Under the pieces are notes generated by a model, which saw only the letters and a program-made list of their open reading frames with translations, ran no database searches and was not told the DNA's origin. Position numbers and translations under genes: made by a program. From the NCBI GenBank assembly GCA_964247735.1, contig CAXTVS010000010.1, positions 1 to 64,000 on the forward strand: a DNA stretch of 64,000 nt, in the 5' to 3' direction. Numbering within the stretch: the first letter of the stretch is position 1; each line of letters starts with the position of its first letter. This stretch comes from Lichenicola sp964247735. GTDB lineage: Bacteria > Pseudomonadota > Alphaproteobacteria > Acetobacterales > Acetobacteraceae. Shown here piece by piece: positions 58,071-64,000 of the stretch.

Positions 58071-59466
58071 CGAGCACGGCCCCGATCCGCGCCAGGGTCT
58101 CGTCCCGGCCCAGCACCGCCACGGTGACGTCGATCCCCGGGCTCGTCGTGCTGCCGGTCACCGCCGCACGCAATGGCTGCGCCACCTGGCCGAGCTTGCG
58201 GCCTTCGCGCTCGGCGAGGCGACGCAGGGCGGCGTCGACCTCCGCCGCCTCGAACGGCTCCAGCGGCGCCAGCTCGGCGGCCACGCCGCGCAGCAGCGCG
58301 CGCGCGTCCGGCGTCAGCAGCGAGCTCGCCTTGGCATCCAGCGGCAGCGGCACCGACCGGGCCAGGAACGCCGCCGCGTCGGCCAGCTCGACCAGCGTCC
58401 GCGCCCGCTCCTTCAGACCCGGCATCAGGGCGCGGATCCGGCGCGCCGCCACCGCGTCCAGCAGGAGCCCGTCGCGCCCGGCCAGCCGCGCCAGCACGTC
58501 CGCCGCCAGCCGGTCGTCGTCGGCCTGCCGCAGCCAGACGCCGTTCAGGTGCGCGAGCTTGGTGTAGTCCATGCGGGAGGGCGAGCGGCCGACGCCGTCC
58601 AGGTCGAACAGCCGGATCTGCTCGTCGCGCCCCAGAACCTCGGCGTCGCCGTGCCCCCAGCCGAGCCGCAGCAGGTAGTTGTCCAGCGCTTCCGGCAGGT
58701 AGCCCTGCTCGCGGAACTCGACCACGCTCTGCGCGCCGTGCCGCTTGGACAGCTTGGCGCCGTCCGGCCCGTGGATCAGCGGCAGGTGCGCGAACAACGG
58801 CCGCTCCCAGCCCATCGCGGCGTAGATCTGCGACTGCCGGAAGGTGTTGGTCATGTGGTCGTCGCCGCGGATCACGTGGGTGATCGCCATGTCGTGGTCG
58901 TCGCACACCACGGCGTGAAGGTAGGTCGGCGTGCCGTCGCCGCGCAGGATGATCATGTCGTCCATCTCGGCGTTGGCGACCCGGATCTCGCCCTGCACCA
59001 GGTCGTGCACCACCGTCTCGCCGTCCTGCGGCGCGCGCAGCCGCACGGTGAACGGCGCCCCCTCCGGCGCCTCGGCCGGATCGCGGTCGCGCCACATCCC
59101 GTTGTAGCGCGGCGGCCTGCCTTCCGCAGCGGCCTGCTCGCGCATCTGCCGGAGCTCGTCCGGCGTGCAATAGCAGCGATACGCCCGGCCCGCCTCCAGC
59201 AGCGCCAGCGCTACCTCCGCATGACGCGCCTGGCGGGTGGACTGGTACACCGGCGGCTCGTCCGGGTTCAGCCCCATCCAGTCCAGCCCGTCCAGGATCA
59301 CGTCCACCGCGTGCTGGGTGGAGCGCTCGCGGTCGGTGTCCTCGATCCGGAGCAGGAACCGGCCGCCATGGTGGCGGGCGAACAGGAAGTTGAACAAGGC
59401 GGCGCGGGCGTTGCCGACGTGCAGCAACCCGGTCGGGCTCGGCGCGAAGCGCGTGCGGACGGTCAT
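58063..59466 (-). CDS. gltX: Glutamyl-tRNA synthetase
   Basis: A 467-residue class Ib synthetase. The HIGH-type motif is in PTGLLHVGNARAALFN and the KMSKS-type motif in GAKLSKRHGAQSV near 235. FLLRIEDTDRERS and YHLAVVCDDH-like YLHAVVCDDHDMAITHVIRGDDH are the family's tRNA and ATP regions. The ATG at 59466 (MTVRTRFAPSP) is at the conserved start; the upstream in-frame ATG at 59484 adds six residues. It is the first gene of the long minus-strand run and lies divergent to comEC. Many Acetobacteraceae carry two GltX forms; a second copy cannot be judged here. Confidence 0.95.
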   Translation of the reverse strand: MTVRTRFAPSPTGLLHVGNARAALFNFLFARHHGGRFLLRIEDTDRERSTQHAVDVILDGLDWMGLNPDEPPVYQSTRQARHAEVALALLEAGRAYRCYCTPDELRQMREQAAAEGRPPRYNGMWRDRDPAEAPEGAPFTVRLRAPQDGETVVHDLVQGEIRVANAEMDDMIILRGDGTPTYLHAVVCDDHDMAITHVIRGDDHMTNTFRQSQIYAAMGWERPLFAHLPLIHGPDGAKLSKRHGAQSVVEFREQGYLPEALDNYLLRLGWGHGDAEVLGRDEQIRLFDLDGVGRSPSRMDYTKLAHLNGVWLRQADDDRLAADVLARLAGRDGLLLDAVAARRIRALMPGLKERARTLVELADAAAFLARSVPLPLDAKASSLLTPDARALLRGVAAELAPLEPFEAAEVDAALRRLAEREGRKLGQVAQPLRAAVTGSTTSPGIDVTVAVLGRDETLARIGAVLGG

Positions 59467-59512
59467 GGACCGGGTTCCTAACATGCCGTCCCGGTTCCTC
59501 GTAGAGCCGCTG

Positions 59513-59533
59513 GCGGGATCCGCGGGATCCCGC
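59513..59533. repeat. Palindrome in the gltX-comEC divergent gap
   Basis: GCGGGATCC occurs twice (59513-59521 and 59522-59530). The second copy is the left part of a perfect 12-base palindrome GCGGGATCCCGC (59522-59533). The 80-base gap separates the gltX ATG from the comEC GTG, so the repeat is a possible operator for either. It has no T-run and is too short for a terminator. Confidence 0.4.
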
Positions 59534-59546
59534 TAAACTTCCGGTT

Positions 59547-61826
59547 GTGCAACGAACCGCCACGCTTGTTTCCGGTCTGCATCGGCTCGGCCGCCGCAAG
59601 GGCGCGCCTCGCCTCCAGCTTCTGCTGGCGCGCGGCTGGACGCTGTTCCGCGACGGGGTCGCCGCCGATCGCGACCGTCTCGTGCTGTGGCTGCCGGCCT
59701 GCCTCGGCAGCGGGGTCCTGCTCTACTTTGCGCAACGTTCTGAGCCGGCGATCTCCCTGGGGATGGGACTCGCCATCGCGTCGGCGATCCTGTTCGCGCT
59801 GGCCCGGCGCAGCCGGCTGGCCCATGCCGCGGCGGCGGCACTCCTGGCGCTGTCGATCGGCTTCGTGTCCGCCGAGCTGGCGGCATGGCGCATGCCGCCG
59901 ATGCCGTCCCTGCCGCGCAAGGCGGCGCTGGTCACCGGACGGATCACGGCGATCGACGTGATGGCGGACGGGCAGCGGCGCGTGACGCTGGACCGGGTGT
60001 CGATCGCGCTCGCGCCGCGCAAGGACGACGAGCCTGCCGCTGCCGTTCCCGCAGCCGTCACCGCCACCACCCGCGTCCTGCGCCTGCGCCTGCGTCCGGA
60101 CGACCCGGCGGTGCTCGGCCCCGGCGACGCCGTGCGGATCCGCGCGCTGCTGCGCGCGCCGTCGTCGCCTGACCTGCCGGCCGGACGCGACCTGCAGCGC
60201 GACGCCTTCTTCTCCGGGGTGGCGGGTTCCGGCAGGGCGCTGTCCCCGGTGGCGGTGCTGTCGCACGGGGCACGTCGCGGGCTTGCGGTGGGGATGCGTG
60301 GCTTGCGCGAGCGCATCGCCGACCGGATCCTGCTGGTGCTGCCGGGACCGCGCGGCGCGGTGGCCGCCACCCTGCTGACCGGGCTGAGCAGCGGGATCCC
60401 GCAGGCCGACCGCGACGCCTTCGCCGCCTCCGGCCTGGCCCACCTGCTGGCGGTGGCGGGGCTGCATCTCGGCATCGTCATGGGATTGGCGCTGTCGCTG
60501 GTGCGGATTGCGCTGGCGGCGTGGGAATGGGGCGCCCTGCGCCTGCCGTGCCGGCAGATCGCGGCGCTGGCGGCGCTGGCGGCCGGCTGCTTCTACATGC
60601 TGCTGACCGGGCTGCACCTGCCTGGCCTGCGCAGCCTGGCGATGGCGGCGGTGGCCATGCTGGGGCTGGTGATCGGCAGGCGGACGGTGTCGCTGCGGGC
60701 ACTCGCCTTCGCCGCCGCGCTGATCCTGCTGCTGACCCCGGCCGTGCTGCTCGACGTCACCTTCCAGATGAGCTTCGCCGCGGTGCTGGCGCTCCTGGCC
60801 GGCTACGAGGCGGCGCGGCCGCTGATGCGGCACCTGCAGGGCCCGCGGCTGCGCGACCGGGTCGCGCTGCACGTGTTCCAGCTGTTCTTCACCAGCCTGG
60901 TCGCCGGCGCCGCGTCGCTGCCCTACGCCGCGTTCCACTTCGGCCGGGTGCAGTTCTACTTCGTGCTGGCCAACCTCGTGGCGGTGCCGCTGACCGCGTT
61001 CTGGGTGATGCCGCAGGGGCTGCTGTCGCTGCTGCTGATGCCGTTCGGGCTGGACTGGCCGACGCTGCGCGCGATGGGAGCGGGGATCGACCTGATCCTC
61101 CTGCTGGCGCGGACCGTGGCCGCCCTTCCGGCCGCCAGCCTGCCGGTGCCGTTTCCTCCCGCTTCCGGCCTGCTGCTGGTCAGCTTCGGGCTGCTCTGGC
61201 TGTGCCTGTGGCGGCGGCGCTGGCGGCTGCTGGGCCTGCTGCCGATCGCGCTGGGGCTCGCCTCGCCCTGGCTGGTGCGGCCGCCCGACCTGCTGGTGTC
61301 GGAGGACGCGCAGCTGGTCGCCCTCCGCGCCGGCCGCGCCATGCTGGTCGAGCAGGGCGCCCGCACCGACCCGATCACCCTGTCCGACTGGCAACGGGCC
61401 TGGGCGATGCCGGCCGCACCGGTGCCGCTTCCCGAGGCCGGACCGGCCGACGCGTCCGGAGACGTGGTCTGCAACCCGGCAGCCTGCCTGCTGACACGGC
61501 GCGGACGCACCGTGATGCTGCTGCGCGACCCGACCGGCGGCCACCGCAAGCCGGGCGAGGACGAGCCGCCGCCGGCGCTCGAGCCGGGCGACTGCGACGG
61601 GATGTCGCTGCTGGTCTCGCCGGCGCCGGCACACGGCGCCTGCCCCGGCGTGCCGCGGATCGACCGCTTCACCGTGTGGCGGGAGGGGCCGCAGGCGGTG
61701 TGGATCGGTGCCGGCGGGATCACGGTGCGGAGCGCGCTGGGCAGCCGCGGCGACCGTCCCTGGGTGCCGCACGCAGCACCCGCCGCGAGCCCACGCCCGA
61801 CCCTGCCGCTCGCATCCGCCGAATAG
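59547..61826 (+). CDS. comEC: ComEC/Rec2-family DNA uptake channel protein
   Basis: A 759-residue polytopic inner-membrane protein. The N-terminal part is a DUF4131-type OB-like segment (ALVTGRITAIDVMADGQRRVTLDRVSIAL). The Competence domain spans about 240-510 (FAASGLAHLLAVAGLHLGIVMGLALSLV; RQIAALAALAAGCFYMLLTGLHLPGLRSLAMAAVAMLGLVIGRR; TFQMSFAAVLALLAGYE). The C-terminus lacks a recognisable metallo-beta-lactamase domain and instead has a short Pro-rich domain with paired cysteines (VVCNPAACLLTRRG), as in many alphaproteobacterial ComECs. Start is GTG 59547. dprA nearby supports a DNA-uptake role. Confidence 0.9.
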   Translation: MQRTATLVSGLHRLGRRKGAPRLQLLLARGWTLFRDGVAADRDRLVLWLPACLGSGVLLYFAQRSEPAISLGMGLAIASAILFALARRSRLAHAAAAALLALSIGFVSAELAAWRMPPMPSLPRKAALVTGRITAIDVMADGQRRVTLDRVSIALAPRKDDEPAAAVPAAVTATTRVLRLRLRPDDPAVLGPGDAVRIRALLRAPSSPDLPAGRDLQRDAFFSGVAGSGRALSPVAVLSHGARRGLAVGMRGLRERIADRILLVLPGPRGAVAATLLTGLSSGIPQADRDAFAASGLAHLLAVAGLHLGIVMGLALSLVRIALAAWEWGALRLPCRQIAALAALAAGCFYMLLTGLHLPGLRSLAMAAVAMLGLVIGRRTVSLRALAFAAALILLLTPAVLLDVTFQMSFAAVLALLAGYEAARPLMRHLQGPRLRDRVALHVFQLFFTSLVAGAASLPYAAFHFGRVQFYFVLANLVAVPLTAFWVMPQGLLSLLLMPFGLDWPTLRAMGAGIDLILLLARTVAALPAASLPVPFPPASGLLLVSFGLLWLCLWRRRWRLLGLLPIALGLASPWLVRPPDLLVSEDAQLVALRAGRAMLVEQGARTDPITLSDWQRAWAMPAAPVPLPEAGPADASGDVVCNPAACLLTRRGRTVMLLRDPTGGHRKPGEDEPPPALEPGDCDGMSLLVSPAPAHGACPGVPRIDRFTVWREGPQAVWIGAGGITVRSALGSRGDRPWVPHAAPAASPRPTLPLASAE

Positions 61827-61844
61827 CGGCGCCCGCAGCGCGGT

Positions 61845-62489
61845 TCAGCGGACCGGACCGGCCCGCTTGTCCGGATACTGGCACCAGGCATGGCCGACGC
61901 AGTGCCAGCATTCCGGCACCCGCGCCTTGCACACGTAGCGTCCGTGCAGGATCAGCCAGTGATGCGCCGGGCGGAGCATCGCCGGCGGGATCCGTGCCAC
62001 CAGCCCGTCCTCCACCGCGCGCGGCGTGGCGCCCGGCGCCAGCCCGGTGCGGTTGCCGAGCCGCAGGATGTGGGTGTCGACCGCCATCGCGTCCTCGCCG
62101 AACGCCACGTTCAGCACCACGCTGGCGGTCTTGCGGCCGACCCCGGGCAGCGCTTCCAGCGACTCGCGGTCGGCCGGCACCGCGCCGCCGTGCCGCTCCA
62201 GCAGCGCCGCCGACAGCGCCACCACGTTGCGCGTCTTGCCCCGCCACAGCCCGATCGTGCGGATGTGGCGCGCCACCCCCTCCTCGCCCAGCCGCACCAT
62301 GGCGGCCGGGTCGGGCGCCTCGGCGAACAGCCCCACGGTCGCCTTGTTGACCGAGGCGTCGGTGGCCTGCGCCGACAGCACCACCGACACCAGAAGCGTG
62401 TAGGCATCGGCGAAGGCGAGTTCGGTCTGCCCTTCCGGGTTGGCCTGGCCGAGGGCCGCGATGAACTGCGCGACCTCGGCCTTCGTCAT
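61845..62489 (-). CDS. nth: Endonuclease III
   Basis: A 214-residue base-excision repair glycosylase and AP lyase for oxidised pyrimidines. The catalytic Lys120 lies in the helix-hairpin-helix LPGVGRKTASVVL, the catalytic Asp138 in AVDTHI, and the [4Fe-4S] loop has the exact C-x6-C-x2-C-x5-C spacing in VCKARVPECWHCVGHAWCQY. ATG 62489 (MTKAEVAQFIA) lines up with the E. coli start; ATGs at 62540 and 62585 would add unmatched residues. It converges with comEC, 18 bases away. Confidence 0.95.
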   Translation of the reverse strand: MTKAEVAQFIAALGQANPEGQTELAFADAYTLLVSVVLSAQATDASVNKATVGLFAEAPDPAAMVRLGEEGVARHIRTIGLWRGKTRNVVALSAALLERHGGAVPADRESLEALPGVGRKTASVVLNVAFGEDAMAVDTHILRLGNRTGLAPGATPRAVEDGLVARIPPAMLRPAHHWLILHGRYVCKARVPECWHCVGHAWCQYPDKRAGPVR

Positions 62490-62734
62490 CGGACGTGCCG
62501 CTGCGGTCCTGCTGCGTCCCGGTGGCGTGATGCCGCCCATGCCTTGATCCCATCTGCCAGCCGTCGCGCCTGCCGCGGCGCGCAAGCGGAGCGGTCTGGG
62601 GCAGGATCCGTCAAGTGTGGCGTTCCGGACTGCGAGGTCGGGATTCCGGCGTGCGCCGACGAAACGCGATTTACGTGTCGGTGACGATGTTGCAGATTGC
62701 GGTCATCCACCTCAGGTTGTGAGCGCAGGCGGAC

Positions 62735-63799
62735 ATGTCAGCAAAGATGTGGCCCTTCGACGGGCATGTCCTGTTCCAGGTCATGGACCCGTCCGAACTC
62801 GCCAGCCTGGTGGCCGTGTTGCTGGCCGGGCTGACCGACATGCATCGGTATCATGCCGCCGGGTCGGATCGAGCGGCCAGGATGGACGGCCGGAGCGGGA
62901 ATGGCCGGTATGGGGCCGGGTGGAGGCTCGCCAGGCGGCTCGGCCTCGTCGCCGGCATCGCCGGGCTGCTGGTGCTGCTCGGGTCGCATCCGGCGGCCAG
63001 GGCGGTCTCGCTGCCGACGGCGCTCGTCCTGTCCCTGTGCGGCTGCCTGGGAGCCTGGCTGCTCCGGATCGGCGCCTTGCCGTTGGTGAACCATGGTCAC
63101 GTGCCCCTGGGACAGGCGGAGATCCTGGACCGGCTTGCCGTCCTGGCGCGCTCGGAGAACGGGCAGGCGGCCGATGCGCGCCAGGACGGCGACCGTCTCG
63201 TGCACCAGCTCGCGCTGCTCGCCGGCCTGGGACCGGTGGAGGCAGCCGAGCTGCAGCGTGCGGCCATGTTCCGCCATCTCGGCCGGATCGCGATCCCGGA
63301 TGCCCTCCTGCACAAGGCCGCTCCGCTCGACGAGGCCGAGCGCCGCCTGTTGCGGCGAGCGCCGACGGTCGGCGCCCGCCTGCTCGGCGGCGGCCAGTCG
63401 GCGACGTTCGAGCGCGCGGCGGAGATGGCGCTCGGGCACCAGGAGTGCTGGGACGGCTCCGGCTATCCGCGGGGGCTAGCCGGGGTCCAGATCCCGCTCG
63501 CCGCGCGGATCGCCGCGATCGCCGACCAGGCTGCGGCTCTGCTTCCGCCTGGCCGGACGGCCGAGCCGCGGCTGCTCGATGCCGCGATGCAGCGGCTGCA
63601 GGCGGAAGCGGGACGTCGCCTCGATCCGGTGCTGACGACCTTGTTCCTGGACACGCTGCGTTCCCAGCCGCTACGTCCCGAACCGAGCCGGTCGGATGAC
63701 AGCGAACAGGAGATGGGCATCGCCGCGGCCTGCCAAGCCTTGCTGCGTGATCCCGCCGCCTTCGTGCCCACCGTGTCCTGCGGTCCGGCTCCGTCCTAG
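62735..63799 (+). CDS. Membrane protein with degenerate HD-GYP domain
   Basis: A 354-residue protein. One or two membrane helices lie near residues 70-110 (LVAGIAGLLVLLGSH; LPTALVLSLCGCLGAWLLR). The C-terminal half matches an HD-GYP domain: FRHLGRIAIPDALLHKAAPLDEAERRLLRRAPTVGARLL, then GHQECWDGSGYPRGLAGVQIPLAARIAAIADQAAALLP. The HD dyad is lost (FRHLG where active enzymes have LHDIG), but GSGYP is intact. A cyclic-di-GMP phosphodiesterase would therefore probably be inactive and might act as a binding or signalling module. Start uncertain: ATG 62735, or ATG 62783 (MDPSELASL). Neighbours give no clue. Confidence 0.75.
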   Translation: MSAKMWPFDGHVLFQVMDPSELASLVAVLLAGLTDMHRYHAAGSDRAARMDGRSGNGRYGAGWRLARRLGLVAGIAGLLVLLGSHPAARAVSLPTALVLSLCGCLGAWLLRIGALPLVNHGHVPLGQAEILDRLAVLARSENGQAADARQDGDRLVHQLALLAGLGPVEAAELQRAAMFRHLGRIAIPDALLHKAAPLDEAERRLLRRAPTVGARLLGGGQSATFERAAEMALGHQECWDGSGYPRGLAGVQIPLAARIAAIADQAAALLPPGRTAEPRLLDAAMQRLQAEAGRRLDPVLTTLFLDTLRSQPLRPEPSRSDDSEQEMGIAAACQALLRDPAAFVPTVSCGPAPS

Positions 63800-63846
63800 T
63801 CCTCCGCCGGCGCCCGTCGGCGCCTTGCGTGGAGTGATCGACCCCC

Positions 63847-64000
63847 GTGACCAGCCCTGACCCCACGCGCGGGGCGTCCGCCGCGAGGGGGAACGGCCGC
63901 AGCGTCTTCGTCGCCGTGCTGGCGTTCCTGTTCGGCCACTGGCGGCGGCGTCCGCTGCTGGTGTCGCTGGTCGCCGGCGGCATGGTGCTGGCCACCCTGA
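63847..64000 (+). CDS. Start of a probable ABC transporter (partial)
   Basis: A GTG start at 63847 opens a frame that runs off the window after 51 codons: VTSPDPTRGASAARGNG, then SVFVAVLAFLFGHWRRRPLL and the beginning of a membrane helix (VSLVAGGMVLATL). This resembles the cytoplasmic lead and first helix of ABC-type exporters with fused permease and ATPase. Family assignment is tentative because only the first helix is visible. Confidence 0.4.
   Translation, partial: MTSPDPTRGASAARGNGRSVFVAVLAFLFGHWRRRPLLVSLVAGGMVLATL

Noticed and set aside
1..64000. CRISPR arrays, insertion sequences, tRNA or rRNA genes, prophage
   Set aside because: No regularly spaced repeats, transposase, integrase or phage genes seen; no tRNA-like cloverleaf noticed in the intergenic regions. 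I could not run a tRNA search, so a missed tRNA is possible.

Overview
The window is G+C-rich (about 70% by eye), gene-dense bacterial chromosome and almost certainly alphaproteobacterial. The gene content and order (recX-tatA, ribF-ileS-lspA-DUF3035 lipoprotein-mutL, gltX-pyrB-pyrC'-plsY-dprA-topA-rnr-S41 protease-DUF1491, a MutL carrying the endonuclease motif) suggest the Acetobacteraceae (Rhodospirillales). That placement is inference from synteny and protein sequence. There is no rRNA gene in the window.

Layout. 1-1466 (minus): argD-argF, argF cut by the window edge. 1612-12340 (plus): recX, tatA, methionine-salvage genes mtnB-mtnD-mtnC, ribF, a HAD-type fusion protein, a GT2 glycosyltransferase, ileS, lspA. 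12344-17256: a DUF418 membrane protein (minus), an aldo/keto reductase, a DUF3035 lipoprotein and mutL (plus). 17269-19662 (minus): a 797-residue repetitive, probably exported protein. 19844-23440 (plus): an isolated nuoM, a cytochrome P450 and a uracil-DNA-glycosylase-like protein. 23464-23673 (minus): a compact element of two mini-ORFs, with a ribosome-binding site complementary to the whole 16S rRNA tail, closed by a terminator. 23693-26327 (minus): a lipoprotein gene and parE. 26468-31161 (plus): an RND pump and its adaptor. 31255-32726: two small envelope proteins. 32743-36856: a sulfur/cysteine locus (cysI, 1-Cys peroxiredoxin and an Rrf2 regulator on minus; cysK divergent). 37064-38998: a membrane LytTR regulator and a divergent alpha/beta hydrolase. 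39023-43676: OmpA-type protein and a TonB-dependent receptor, divergent. 43740-46883: TPR-sulfotransferase, a tiny lipoprotein and a TylF-type methyltransferase. 46921-59466 (minus): a long near-continuous run DUF1491, S41 protease, rnr, topA, dprA, plsY, pyrC', pyrB, gltX. 59547-64000: comEC, nth (minus), a degenerate HD-GYP protein and the start of a probable ABC transporter.

How the parts work together. Most of the window is housekeeping: arginine, pyrimidine, cysteine and methionine-salvage metabolism, flavin cofactors, two aminoacyl-tRNA synthetases, lipoprotein maturation, phospholipid synthesis, topoisomerases, mismatch and base-excision repair. comEC and dprA lie about 4.4 kb apart and both belong to DNA uptake. 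The accessory parts are envelope-facing: the pump, the TonB receptor, the OmpA protein, the repetitive exported protein and several lipoproteins.

The most unusual signal is the short minus-strand element at 23464-23673. An eight-codon ORF ends inside a Shine-Dalgarno sequence that matches the complete 16S rRNA 3' tail. A 24-codon ORF follows at ideal spacing, and its own coding sequence contains an imitation of the 16S tail able to pair back onto that Shine-Dalgarno. A strong terminator then closes the unit. It looks like a self-contained translation-sensing or ribosome-sequestering RNA.
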